Positions 54,717-63,791 of a stretch of DNA of 64,000 nucleotides are shown piece by piece (position 1 is the first letter of the stretch; every line of letters begins with the position of its first letter). A program made the position numbers and the translations under genes. The stretch spans positions 266,155 to 330,154 of the forward strand of contig NZ_JALKBC010000007.1 in the NCBI RefSeq assembly GCF_023015865.1. The letters are read 5' to 3'. The notes beneath the pieces are model-generated. The model was given only the letters and a program-made list of their open reading frames with translations, had not been told where the DNA came from and searched no databases. This stretch comes from Arenibacter sp. F26102 (GTDB lineage: Bacteria; Bacteroidota; Bacteroidia; Flavobacteriales; Flavobacteriaceae).

Positions 54717-55076
54717 AGATATTTTTACAAATCGTGTCCAAGCATTCCCTCCAAACAATTTACAAATATTTGTTGATCATTTAAAAGTCTGTGACAAGGG
54801 ATAAGGTTGCTATATCCTATCGGACAATAGATTACCCAATCTTTAACCTACCTATTATTGAAATCGGAAAGAAGAAGTTAGGGAAAGTCATTTAAAATGA
54901 TCGCCGTCTAATTTGTTTGCTCAGCATAGGGCACACTTGACGATATTATTAATGTAGATATTCAATGAGATATATTAGGAAGTGGATCCTGGGCCTTTGA
55001 AAAATTTACGGATCAATTTTTCAATGAAGAATTATACAACAGCTACAATAAAGAATACAGATAGTATCTATAAATT
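54717..55076. other. Intergenic region with a possible decayed gene end
   Basis: 360 bases. Near its right end an open frame of about 28 codons reads GSGSWAFEKFTDQFFNEELY and stops shortly before the next gene. It has protein-like composition but no start; it may be the relic of a deleted gene. Not assignable to a family by eye. The rest shows nothing. Confidence 0.3.
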
Positions 55077-56243
55077 ATGAAAAACAAGAAAAAAATCAAC
55101 TTTCAGGATCATAGTTTGGCTTGGTCGATCAGCCTTTGCCTTTTAATAGGAAACATATTGATAGTGGAGGGCCAGTCATTACCAACCTACAATACGGCAA
55201 GAAACGGGGAGATATTTCAAATATTTCAATTCCCCAGAAATCAAATGCCACGAATCGACGGGGACAAAAGGGATTGGGAGCTCGTGCCTGAAAACTACAC
55301 CTATGGAACAGATCTTTTGAACGATACCGAAGACGGTATGGGCACCGATATCGACCCCAAAGATCTCGACGTAAAAGTAACCATAGGCTGGGTCAAAGAC
55401 CTTAACCGTATTTATTTTCTTTACGAGGCCTACGACGATTTTTGGGATTTTGAACGTTTTAATCCCGAGGGTTATATGAATGATATTTTTGAATTGGTAG
55501 TGGACGGAGATCTTTCGGGAGGTCCCTTTATACAAAACCCCGTATATGATCGTGAGCAGATGAAATGGGAGCCACAGACCTCTACTTATATTGAAAATCA
55601 TTTTAACTTCAGTGGTGTACATGCGCAGAACTACCATATATATACCCCACCCGTAAATAATGCATGGGCTTTGGTGTGGGGAAGCCAGTCATGGATTTCC
55701 GAGTTTCCGCATGCAAACTATGCCTATGATTATGATTTTAAGCATGGGGAAAGCGGTACTTTGGTGTTGGAAGGTTGGATTACCCCTTATGATTATGCTC
55801 ATAATGAAGGGCCGCAAAGGGCTGTGGAATCGGAACTAAAGGAAAACAAGGTCATCGGCCTCTCTTGGTCGATATTGGATTTTGACGGGGGGAAAAGGGA
55901 AGGCCATGTCAATCTCGCCCACAATGTCAAAATGGTTAGCAATGCCTCCTATCTATGTGCATTTCAACTAATGCCGTTGGAAAAAGAATTTTTGGATTCC
56001 ATTAAGGCAGCATGGACGTTTAAGGTCATTGACGAGGAAATGGGAATAGTAGCCTTTAAGGATGAATCTATAGGTGAGATCGAAAAATGGAAATGGGATT
56101 TCGGCAATGGCGACAGCTCAACTGAGCAAAATCCGATTTATCGGTTCAAGGAAAAAAATGTACGCACGGTCATTACCTTGGAGGTGGAAGGGGCCAACGG
56201 CAGTTCCAAACGTACCCGATACTGGGAAGTGATGATACGGTAA
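55077..56243 (+). CDS. Exported CBM9-like protein with C-terminal PKD domain
   Basis: 388 residues with signal peptide (LCLLIGNILIVEGQS). Residues about 45-300 resemble a family 9 carbohydrate-binding/DOMON-like domain: PRIDGDKRDWELVPENYTYG, VTIGWVKDLNRIYFLYEAYDDFW and a NDIFELVVDGD stretch with acidic ligands. Residues about 315-388 form a PKD domain (FKDESIGEIEKWKWDFGNGD, FKEKNVRTVITLEVEGANGS). Together they describe a secreted glycan- or polymer-binding protein without visible catalytic residues. It has its own promoter region and may be an independent unit. Confidence 0.7.
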   Translation: MKNKKKINFQDHSLAWSISLCLLIGNILIVEGQSLPTYNTARNGEIFQIFQFPRNQMPRIDGDKRDWELVPENYTYGTDLLNDTEDGMGTDIDPKDLDVKVTIGWVKDLNRIYFLYEAYDDFWDFERFNPEGYMNDIFELVVDGDLSGGPFIQNPVYDREQMKWEPQTSTYIENHFNFSGVHAQNYHIYTPPVNNAWALVWGSQSWISEFPHANYAYDYDFKHGESGTLVLEGWITPYDYAHNEGPQRAVESELKENKVIGLSWSILDFDGGKREGHVNLAHNVKMVSNASYLCAFQLMPLEKEFLDSIKAAWTFKVIDEEMGIVAFKDESIGEIEKWKWDFGNGDSSTEQNPIYRFKEKNVRTVITLEVEGANGSSKRTRYWEVMIR

Positions 56244-56390
56244 GCTTATTATGCCGTGGTTTTTCAAGATTCAATATTTCATTGGGACTTAAATATGACG
56301 AGCTATTTGATAATTTGGGACAATGACCATAGTGCTCTAATTACAAATTATGGACAAAGCACCTCTTATTTTATAATACGATTTTAAAAA

Positions 56391-57257
56391 ATGAAAATTC
56401 TAACCATTAAAATACTCCTTATCATGAAGAATAATATTATACCAAGTTCAGCGTCATTAGTATTTTTGATTTTAGTCACTTTACTTTTATTTACAAACTG
56501 TCAAGAAGAAAAGGAAAAAACAGACAAGGAAGTTTCTGAAAAGAGTGAGGCCGCTTTGGAAAAACCAGATATTTTTTACCAATATTCCATTTGGTATGCC
56601 TTTGTAAACAAAATTTTCGAAGGAGATTTGAGCGCAAAGGAATTAAAGACTAAGGGGGATATTGGACTGGGTTCTTATAATTTACTTGACGGGGAACTCA
56701 TTATGCTCAACGGGATCCTTTATCAGGCCTCTGAGGACGGGAAAGTCCATAAACCTGAAGATAGTAAAAAGATAGTTTATGCCAATGCTGCCTTTTTTTA
56801 TAAGGATTTTTCTTACGAATTGCCTAAGGTTGAAAGTTATGATGATCTTCGTGCATTTATCAATGATAAATTGCCTACTAAAAACTTTTTTTATGCCTTT
56901 AAGATTCATGGAGAGTTTTCAAAAATGAAATGTGGGGGGTTGCACAAACAAGAAGCTCCTTTTGAAAAGGGATTGGACGTACTAATACCAGAACGGCCCA
57001 TCTTTGAAAGGGAGAATTTTAAGGGAACTATGGTAGGTTTTTATTGCCCCAAATTTATTGGTAATATCAACGTGGCGGGTTATCACCTACATTTTGTTTC
57101 GGATGATGAGGAATTTGCCGGGCATGTGATGGAATTTGAAGGTGTAAATCTCACCGTGGAAATAGACGAACTGCACAAATATCAGTTCGATTTACCCAAA
57201 ACTGAAGATTTTGAAAAAGTAGGATTTGACAAGGAGTTTCAGTACAAAAAGGAATAA
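56391..57257 (+). CDS. Acetolactate decarboxylase-like lipoprotein
   Basis: Alpha-acetolactate decarboxylase converts acetolactate to acetoin with a zinc ion. 288 residues. The family core is visible: IFEGDLSAKELKTKGDIGLG, GSYNLLDGELIMLNG, GTMVGFYCPKFIGNINVAGYHLHFVSDD, and the three zinc histidines His232, His234 and His245 with the normal 1 and 10 residue spacing. Unlike the usual cytoplasmic enzyme it has a hydrophobic N-terminus and lipobox LLLFTNC, so it should sit in the periplasm or on the outer membrane. Translation may start at 56391 or at Met12 (56424). No acetolactate synthase is nearby. Confidence 0.85.
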   Translation: MKILTIKILLIMKNNIIPSSASLVFLILVTLLLFTNCQEEKEKTDKEVSEKSEAALEKPDIFYQYSIWYAFVNKIFEGDLSAKELKTKGDIGLGSYNLLDGELIMLNGILYQASEDGKVHKPEDSKKIVYANAAFFYKDFSYELPKVESYDDLRAFINDKLPTKNFFYAFKIHGEFSKMKCGGLHKQEAPFEKGLDVLIPERPIFERENFKGTMVGFYCPKFIGNINVAGYHLHFVSDDEEFAGHVMEFEGVNLTVEIDELHKYQFDLPKTEDFEKVGFDKEFQYKKE

Positions 57258-57762
57258 AGAAAGTTAGTGAGTTGAGTTGTTTGATCTTGAAAAGATGGCA
57301 ATTGGAAAAAATCCTTTGTCTCATTGCCTGGACTGGTTATCTGGAAGGGCACGGCTCGCAGATGGACCTGATGTAATTTACGGAGCAAGGAACCTTGACC
57401 TGAATCAAGAGTTCTACTTTTAATTAGGTAATGATAAGTGCTCCCAGGATTAAGTAAAGTCCGCATTGACCGAGATAAGAGACCTTCTGTAGGTATAAAG
57501 ATACCGGACTGGAGTGATTTTAATCGAAACGAAGTGGTCACAATATTAATGTTGTAGAGGTCAGTAGATAGTTGCAAATAAATTCAATTTGATAAATTCT
57601 ATCTACTTCGGTCATTTTCATGATAGGGCTATTGTATACAGTTTATGTATTATGTGACGCGTAAATTTTAAAAAATTTATTGAGATACCTTTCCAGGTTT
57701 TATGGGTTATCTGGGAATAGAATATTCTTATCCCAGATTTGAACTGATGTATTATTGTATGA
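57258..57762. other. Intergenic stretch without a supportable gene
   Basis: About 500 bases after the acetolactate decarboxylase gene. Short open segments on both strands are interrupted by stops and show no family I recognise. The composition is less A/T-rich than typical spacers here, which fits decayed coding sequence. Confidence 0.35.
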
Positions 57763-57882
57763 AGTACTTTAAATTTCAACCCGACATGGGTAAAGTTTAG
57801 TGATATGGATACGGCCAAAATGGCTTCGGAGATCATACTTTCAAGAGGGGTCCGTGAAGTCATTATCATCTTGGGGGTTTAA
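57763..57882 (+). pseudogene. Ribokinase-like fragment
   Basis: A 39-codon open stretch between stops ends FSDMDTAKMASEIILSRG then VREVIIILGV-stop. The pattern of an Asp-Ala-rich helix followed by GVxxVIITLG is that of the PfkB/ribokinase C-terminal half. There is no start codon and the rest of the kinase is not visible upstream or downstream. A terminator follows at once. Probably the relic of a sugar kinase gene; family call is by eye from a short segment. Confidence 0.4.
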
Positions 57883-57915
57883 AAAGGAACAATGGGAGGC
57901 CATTGTTCCTTTTTT
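57881..57915. terminator. Strong bidirectional terminator
   Basis: AAGGAACAATGG and CCATTGTTCCTT pair perfectly around GAGG, with A residues before and seven T residues after. It follows the ribokinase-like fragment, supporting the idea that a gene once ended here. Confidence 0.85.
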
Positions 57916-58479
57916 TATATGCACATCAATGAGATTATGGCCCGTAAAAGCATAATATGAATAATACTAATGTAGTAAAAAACACCACCTCAGCACCACA
58001 CCTTCATCCTCTACGTAAATAAACGTATGACGACATAACTATCTGGTAGTTATGTGTTAAATGTCACTATAGTGTTTTAAAGTCCTAGTTTAACCACACC
58101 TTGTTCAGTGAAATTCACCACAGCATAACCCTCTTAAGGCGTGTGGCTTTTTATGTTTGATCTAACGTGAATATTAGTTCACCCTATGGTGTAATTACAG
58201 GGTTAACTGTGGTGTTTTTATTTCACCCTAGTGCTACACATTGGGATAAGGAATCCTGCTGTTCGGATTAAATACCATCTACGGTATATAGGAAATAAAT
58301 CACTCTATACATGTCAACAATTCAACAGTACAATTTCAACAATACTGATAAAATAAAATATTAATTTTAAGGTCCCGATAATAATCGGGATGGACTAGGT
58401 ATTTCACATTCAGCTTGGTTTTCCGATGTTAATTATTTAGTTTGGAAATGAGCGTAGGCAAAGATATACTCTTTTGTAA
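57916..58479. other. Non-coding A/T-rich region with short inverted repeats
   Basis: No coding signal. Contains several CACCACA/TGTGGTG words in both orientations (for example near 57981-57999, 58117-58121 and 58207-58214), a TAACTA/TAGTTA inverted repeat near 58036-58052 and TCCCGAT-AATA-ATCGGGA near 58373-58390. No function assigned. Confidence 0.35.
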
Positions 58480-58586
58480 TTTTTGGTTTGTGTGTTGGCT
58501 GTAGCGAATTGCAAATGTGTATGGTTTTGGCATTATCTTATTTAAGATATATTTCGTCTTTCACATATCTTGCGTTCAACCAAAAA
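58480..58586. repeat. Long imperfect fold-back element
   Basis: Outer arms TTTTTGGTT (58480-58488) and AACCAAAAA (58578-58586) are perfectly complementary. Inside, GAA...GCAA...ATGTG on the left pairs with CACAT...TTGC...TTC on the right with bulges. The tip is TATCTTA-TT-TAAGATA (58534-58549). One 107-base hairpin with extrahelical bases results, similar in shape to integron attC sites or to a miniature mobile element. The right flank keeps about 40 protein-like codons ending at 58777 of unknown origin. Confidence 0.45.
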
Positions 58587-58932
58587 CAATGTTTTGTGTA
58601 TTTAGTTTATCCGGTCAATTTATCTGCGACATCTATCTTTGTGTCGACCGGCTGGACAATTTCAAGATGATTAACGAGATCCGCTGCTTGCTGGCCAAGA
58701 AATTGGACATGTTAAAGGTACAACCAAATGAAGGACTTGTGCTCCGTTATCAAGGACGCTACCGGTTACCAGAATAATTCGAACTCTGAAGATAACTTAG
58801 GATAATGAATTGCGGATTGTAAAATGTAGATTCCGGAATTCATAAAGTGTTTTTGCCTTTTTATTCCCAACGGATTGTACATTCGGTAGATTACTAGGTC
58901 AGTGAGGCCATTTTGAAATTACACTAACTCTT

Positions 58933-60246
58933 CTACTTCTTCAAGTGTTTATTAAACCAAATAAGTGCTTCCTCCTGGATTTCCTGATCGTAGCAATGGG
59001 GTTTAGCAGGGGTATAATTCCTAAAAAGAGTTGGATTTCCAGCCCATAAATACGTTTCGCTGATCTGGCGTGCGGCTTCCATTTTCCCTACAGGAGGAAA
59101 GAGGATATCTTCGGTTCCACTTACCACCATGCATGCTTTTGGGGATGCCATAGAGATCATATCTGGGATATCAATCCGGTCCCATACTCCTGGTAGCATG
59201 CAAAACGTATTGACGGCCCCATTAACGTTATAAGCCTGCTGGCTGTCGCTAGTTGTCATCCATCCTACTGTCACCGTTGCTTTTACGCGAGGTTCGAGTG
59301 CAGCGATCATGTTTGTCCGCCATCCTCCCCCAGAGAGCCCTGTACATCCGATTCGGTTGTCGTCAACCTCTTTCCTCGAAAGCAGGTAATCAACACAGCG
59401 GCTATCGTCGCCGTAATTTATACCTGCCCAGGTAGTTCCAGCCCAGTTCAGTTCACGTATTCCGTAATGTAATGCTCCATTTGCACGGCTTTCATAATCT
59501 AGATGTGTATCATTATCGAGTTTTGAAGGGTCGTATGAATTGGGAAGGCCGTTAATACCACGTGGTGCACGGTTTCCGAAATGAAATGCGTCTATAACGA
59601 TTACTGCATATCCTTTGGAAGCATACCAGTCTGCCAGAGGTCTTCCACTGCTGGTTTCTGCACGGTGATTCACAATTGCAGGGTGCACAGGTTCGCCACA
59701 GATGCGGTCGGCTCCAAAAAGCATTGGGCCACCCCAGGCATGCATGACAATCAATGCCGGTGCAGGAAGGGGAACGTTTTTTGGTATATAGAAATACCCG
59801 GGAACTCTGAACCATGGAGTGGAGTTGAATTCTATTTTCTCACGGATAAATGAATCGGTCTCAACTGTTTCCAAGGTTTGTGCCTGTAAGTTAACAGGTG
59901 GTAAATTATAATGTAATCCTGATAAAAGGCGTTCCCTTGCCTGTCGTGCCCATTCGCTGTAATCCTTGTTGGGATTTGCTTTTCTCCATTCCACTGCATT
60001 GAGGTCGAGAGGCCGGTATGAACGCATCTTCTGCATCATTTCTTCATATCCTCCGTATAAATTCAGCGGCTTGATGCCCAGATATTCCTCTGTCATTGCT
60101 GTAATCGGCCGTGGCAGATCAACCTTGATTTTCTGCGCTGCATTGGATGAGGTTTCTGATTTACATGAGGCGGGTAAAATACTGCCTAATGCCATACTCG
60201 TGGTTCCTGCTATACCTGTCTTGATGAAGTTTCTTCTTTGTATCAT
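58933..60246 (-). CDS. Tat-exported alpha/beta hydrolase, acetyl-esterase-like
   Basis: 437 residues. QRRNFIKTG at residues 3-11 is a twin-arginine signal and ILPASC a possible lipobox. The core has ALIVMHAWGGPM, YASKGYAVIVIDAFHFGNR, nucleophile elbow CTGLSGGGWRTN (Ser305), an acid candidate in VVSGTEDILFPP and a histidine candidate in AKPHCYDQE. It belongs to the large exported acetyl-xylan-esterase-like hydrolases found in glycan-degrading Bacteroidota. It stands alone on the minus strand between the gene-poor stretch and the core genome; association with either PUL is not shown. Confidence 0.8.
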   Translation of the reverse strand: MIQRRNFIKTGIAGTTSMALGSILPASCKSETSSNAAQKIKVDLPRPITAMTEEYLGIKPLNLYGGYEEMMQKMRSYRPLDLNAVEWRKANPNKDYSEWARQARERLLSGLHYNLPPVNLQAQTLETVETDSFIREKIEFNSTPWFRVPGYFYIPKNVPLPAPALIVMHAWGGPMLFGADRICGEPVHPAIVNHRAETSSGRPLADWYASKGYAVIVIDAFHFGNRAPRGINGLPNSYDPSKLDNDTHLDYESRANGALHYGIRELNWAGTTWAGINYGDDSRCVDYLLSRKEVDDNRIGCTGLSGGGWRTNMIAALEPRVKATVTVGWMTTSDSQQAYNVNGAVNTFCMLPGVWDRIDIPDMISMASPKACMVVSGTEDILFPPVGKMEAARQISETYLWAGNPTLFRNYTPAKPHCYDQEIQEEALIWFNKHLKK

Positions 60247-60644
60247 AGGCGAACTTTAGCAAATAAAATTTAATTTTTCCAAGCCATTCAAAAATTATAT
60301 TGGAAGTTATTTGAGTATATTTTTTTTGAGTATTTTACGAATTTACCTTTTAATAACCTAACAAATTCATATAGTTAATTCAAATAATGATACTGTTAGG
60401 ATAATAGGTGTCCGAATAATCTAAAAGAAAACCTTTCTCGCTTCTATAGATTAACATGTATCTGTACAATGGTTTATATCCAAAATAAGGCATTTAGGGC
60501 ACAGTTCAGGGGCGTTAGAAATACAGAATTCTTCCTATTTAGATTAACTCAACTATATGCGTAAATATTCAAATACCCAGAAATTGTACTTGATCCGTAA
60601 TATTTTCAACGAACTCAGTGAAAACGGGAGGTGAAGGTCATAAA
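60247..60644. other. Intergenic, nothing recognised
   Basis: About 400 bases between the esterase start and the tRNA terminator. Presumably contains the minus-strand esterase promoter; no exact consensus, repeat or coding signal was found. Confidence 0.4.
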
Positions 60645-60680
60645 ACAAAAAACGCATCAGCTATTTCTAGTGATGCGTCT
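60645..60680 (-). terminator. Terminator of the tRNA-fMet gene
   Basis: ACGCATCA (60652-60659) pairs with TGATGCGT (60671-60678); on the minus strand the stem is followed by a run of T residues (A-run on the plus strand). It lies just past the tRNA 3' end. Confidence 0.8.
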
Positions 60681-60687
60681 TGCTTAG

Positions 60688-60760
<73 letters not shown>

Positions 60761-60833
60761 ATGTGCGTTTCCAAAATAGTCAACTTGGCTTTTAACCCTC
60801 AGTTCATAATGCTGACTGAATTATTTCGGACTG

Positions 60834-60864
60834 CAAATATACATCCTTTTTATGATTTCCCAAA
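60834..60864 (-). promoter_or_regulatory. Promoter of tRNA-fMet
   Basis: Read on the minus strand, TTTG (60864-60861) and TATATTTG (60841-60834) are separated by 19 bases, an exact match to the Bacteroidota consensus TTTG-N19-TAnnTTTG. The tRNA 5' end is 73 bases downstream. Confidence 0.7.
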
Positions 60865-60940
60865 TCTATTTTGAATTAAATATTAAAAATTAGCCTAAAT
60901 GTTTATCAATCCAAAGATTCTGAGACCCTTGGGTCGGAAT

Positions 60941-61005
60941 TTCCTATTTACTTCTCCTTAGGAGAGGTCAGAACTGCTATTTTTGGCAGTTTTGGGTGAG
61001 GTAAA
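60941..61005. repeat. Three-stem repeat, copy 1
   Basis: Outer arms TTTACTTC and GAGGTAAA (one G-T pair) enclose two hairpins, CTCC/GGAG-type and AACTGC/GCAGTT. Nearly identical to copy 2 at 62703-62768. It lies 170 bases before the antiporter gene. Confidence 0.7.
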
Positions 61006-61177
61006 ATAATAAATTTCTTGAAACCGCCTATAACCAAAGTAAGACATAGGGGTGTTGCCCTGCTTTCAGTAGATTTATTATTTAAAAATCCCCAGTTGTA
61101 GTCCTCCTTGTCCAAAATCTTTCTATTTTGTATCGATTTTAATTAAAATCCGTCACCCTTAATTCGCCCGATCATTT

Positions 61178-62659
61178 ATGGATAACTATGGTTTTCTCTC
61201 AATCTTACCACCTGTCATTGCTATTATCTTGGCACTCAGAACAAAACAAGTTTATATTGCCCTGCTTTTTGGAATATGGTTTTCATGGGTCATCATCAAT
61301 GACTGGAATTTTCTCACCGGCACCCTAGCGGCCATAGAGGGGATGGTAAATGTTTTTAAATCCCCAGGAAATACAAGGACCATTATGTTCAGTGCGCTGG
61401 TAGGGGCTTTGCTGTTGTTTGTTCAATATTCCAAAGGGGTGGAGGGATTTATTAACCAGATCAATAAGGTGATAGTCTATTTTGAGAAAAAACAAAGTGG
61501 CTATAGTAGGGTAGTGGTGCAGCTTATGGCTTTACTTACAGGAATTTTACTCTTTGTGGAGACCAGTATTAGTTCCTTAACGGTAGGGACCCTTTATCGG
61601 CCCGTTTTTGATAAACTAAAGATTCCTAGGGAAAAACTGGCCTATATCGCCGATTCCAGTTCCGCACCTTCCTCCATTTTAATACCCTTTAATGCCTGGG
61701 GGGCATTTATAATGGGATTATTGCTTACCCAAGGAATAGAAAATCCGTTTGGAACCATGCTGGCTTCCATAGCCTATAATTTTTACCCTATCCTGGCCAT
61801 AGTTATTGTATTTGTGGTAATTATTGGCAAAAAGGATATAGGTCCTATGGGCAAGGCTGAAAAACGTACCAGGGAAACGGGGAAATTGTTAAGCGATACT
61901 GCCAAACCCATGTTGTCTAGCGAGGTTACCTCTTTCGCGGCCAAAGAAGGGATAAAGGCCAAGGCCTATAATATGATTGTGCCTTTGGCGACTATGGTGT
62001 TCATGATGCCTATTAATTTGGCATATACGGGTTGGGATGCTGTGGAGGACGCCACTTCATTTTCGGACCATCTTTTTAAGGCCATAGGCAATGGCTCTGG
62101 CTCTTCATCCGTGCTATATGCAGTACTCACAGCAATTTTAGTCGCCATGGTTTTGTATAGGTCGCAGAAAATTATGAAAACCAAGGAAATGATCGATCTC
62201 ACCCTGAAAGGAATCAGCGAATTAATGCCCTTGGCTTTACTGATGTTATTGGCCTTTGCCATAGGGGATGCATGTAATGCCTTGGGAACCGGGGAGTTTG
62301 TGGCCAATTGGTCCAAAGAATGGTTATCTCCCGCTTTTTTACCGGCAGTTATTTTTGTTATCAGTTCCTTTATTGCGTTTTCGACCGGGACTTCATGGGG
62401 TACTTTTGCCATAATGATGGCGATTTCCATGCCTATGGCCGAAATCCATGGCGCACCACTACCTTTAATTGTTGCCGCTACCTTGGGAGGTGGGGTTTTT
62501 GGAGATCACTGTTCCCCCATTTCGGACACCTCCATTATCTCTTCCATGGCCTCCGCCAGTGATCATATAGACCATATAAATACACAGCTACCCTATGCCT
62601 TGATCGGTGGTTTGGTAACTGTGGTACTTTACATAATTTTAGGCTTAATTATGATATAG
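61178..62659 (+). CDS. nhaC: NhaC-family Na+/H+ antiporter
   Basis: Inner-membrane antiporter exchanging sodium for protons, or a related organic-ion antiporter. 493 residues with about eleven to twelve hydrophobic segments and no signal peptide. Family landmarks: FVETSISSLTVGTLYRPVFD, YIADSSSAPSSILIPFNAWGAF, FSTGTSWGTFAIMMAISMP and GGGVFGDHCSPISDTSIISS, the last being the conserved NhaC/Arg-Orn-antiporter signature. A single gene with its own spacer on both sides, each spacer containing one copy of a structured repeat. Ion specificity is inferred from family. Confidence 0.88.
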   Translation: MDNYGFLSILPPVIAIILALRTKQVYIALLFGIWFSWVIINDWNFLTGTLAAIEGMVNVFKSPGNTRTIMFSALVGALLLFVQYSKGVEGFINQINKVIVYFEKKQSGYSRVVVQLMALLTGILLFVETSISSLTVGTLYRPVFDKLKIPREKLAYIADSSSAPSSILIPFNAWGAFIMGLLLTQGIENPFGTMLASIAYNFYPILAIVIVFVVIIGKKDIGPMGKAEKRTRETGKLLSDTAKPMLSSEVTSFAAKEGIKAKAYNMIVPLATMVFMMPINLAYTGWDAVEDATSFSDHLFKAIGNGSGSSSVLYAVLTAILVAMVLYRSQKIMKTKEMIDLTLKGISELMPLALLMLLAFAIGDACNALGTGEFVANWSKEWLSPAFLPAVIFVISSFIAFSTGTSWGTFAIMMAISMPMAEIHGAPLPLIVAATLGGGVFGDHCSPISDTSIISSMASASDHIDHINTQLPYALIGGLVTVVLYIILGLIMI

Positions 62660-62702
62660 ATGGCTATATTCAACTAATGATTCTCCGCCACTAGGGGTGC
62701 GG

Positions 62703-62768
62703 TTTCCTATTTACCTCTCTTTTGGAGAGGTCAGAACTGCTATTTTTGGAAGTTTTGGGTGAGGTAAA
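62703..62768. repeat. Three-stem repeat, copy 2
   Basis: TTTACCTC and GAGGTAAA pair perfectly and enclose CTCTC-TTTTG-GAGAG and AACTGC/GAAGTT (one mismatch). Differs from copy 1 by only a few substitutions. Lies between the antiporter and era. Confidence 0.7.
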
Positions 62769-62873
62769 CTAGAAAATTTCTGTTTTCGGTCATGAAGTCA
62801 AAAAGTTATAAATAGCCACCAGTATGGTGAAATTCTGCTATCGGCTAAGGCGAGTTTCAAGAAATTTTTTAGT

Positions 62874-62881
62874 TACCTTTG
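62874..62881 (+). promoter_or_regulatory. -7 box of the era promoter
   Basis: TACCTTTG matches TAnnTTTG exactly and lies 26 bases before the era start. No clear TTG is seen 19-20 bases upstream. Confidence 0.45.
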
Positions 62882-62906
62882 CCATTATAAAAGTTAAAAA
62901 GGGAAG

Positions 62907-63791
62907 ATGTCGCATAAAGCTGGTTTTGTAAATATTATTGGGAATCCCAATGTGGGGAAATCCACACTTATGAATGCCTTTGTAGGGGAAAAATTATCCA
63001 TTATCACCTCCAAGGCACAAACTACCCGGCACCGTATATTGGGAATTGTCAATGGAGATGATTTTCAAGTGGTCTTATCAGATACTCCAGGGATCATAAA
63101 GCCCGCCTATGAATTGCAGTCCTCTATGATGGACTTTGTAAAGTCCGCTTTTGAGGATGCCGATGTACTACTTTATATGGTGGAGATAGGGGAAAAGGCA
63201 TTGAAGGACGAGCGCTTTTTTGAAAAACTTAAAAATACCAAGATTCCGGTATTGCTCTTATTGAACAAAATTGATGTTTCTGAGCAGGGTATCTTGGAAG
63301 AACAGGTGCAGTATTGGCAGGAGCAATTGCCTACAGCAGAAATTCATCCTATATCCGCCTTGCAGAATTTTAATGTGAAGGAAGTTTTTTTACGGATTTT
63401 GGAATTGCTGCCCGAGGCACCTCCATATTACCCAAAGGACCAGTTAACAGATAAGCCGGAACGCTTTTTTGTAAACGAAACCATTAGGGAAAAAATTCTC
63501 CAATTCTACAAAAAGGAAATTCCCTACTCCGTCGAGATCGATACAGAGGAATTTTTTGAAGACGAAGATATCATCCGCATGCGGTCCGTCATAATGGTGG
63601 AGCGCGATTCCCAAAAGGGGATTATCATAGGCCACAAGGGAAGCGCCCTCAAAAGAGTGGGTGTCGAAGCTCGTAAAGACTTGGAGAAATTCTTCGATAA
63701 ACAAGTGCATTTGGAGCTCTATGTTAAGGTAAACAAGAATTGGAGAAGCGATCCAAATCAATTGAAGCGCTTTGGTTACAATCAGGGGTAG
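62907..63791 (+). CDS. era: GTPase Era
   Basis: Essential GTPase that binds the 3' end of 16S rRNA and assists 30S subunit assembly. 294 residues, the normal length. G1 is GNPNVGKST (12-20), G2 region QTTRHRILG, G3 SDTPGI, G4 LNKIDV and G5 around HPISALQNFN. The C-terminal KH domain has GIIIGHKGSALKRVGVEAR with the GxxG loop. Start ATG 62907 is preceded by AGGGAAG-like purines. A conserved housekeeping gene, so the mobile/accessory part of the window has ended by here. Confidence 0.96.
   Translation: MSHKAGFVNIIGNPNVGKSTLMNAFVGEKLSIITSKAQTTRHRILGIVNGDDFQVVLSDTPGIIKPAYELQSSMMDFVKSAFEDADVLLYMVEIGEKALKDERFFEKLKNTKIPVLLLLNKIDVSEQGILEEQVQYWQEQLPTAEIHPISALQNFNVKEVFLRILELLPEAPPYYPKDQLTDKPERFFVNETIREKILQFYKKEIPYSVEIDTEEFFEDEDIIRMRSVIMVERDSQKGIIIGHKGSALKRVGVEARKDLEKFFDKQVHLELYVKVNKNWRSDPNQLKRFGYNQG

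Noticed and set aside
57618..57869. An 83-codon minus-strand open frame in the gene-poor stretch
   Set aside because: Its translation has no recognisable pattern, while the plus strand of the same bases carries the ribokinase-like fragment.
58488..58777. Two overlapping short plus-strand open frames
   Set aside because: Their first half is the fold-back element. Only the last 40 codons look protein-like, and no start or family can be given, so they were not called as genes.
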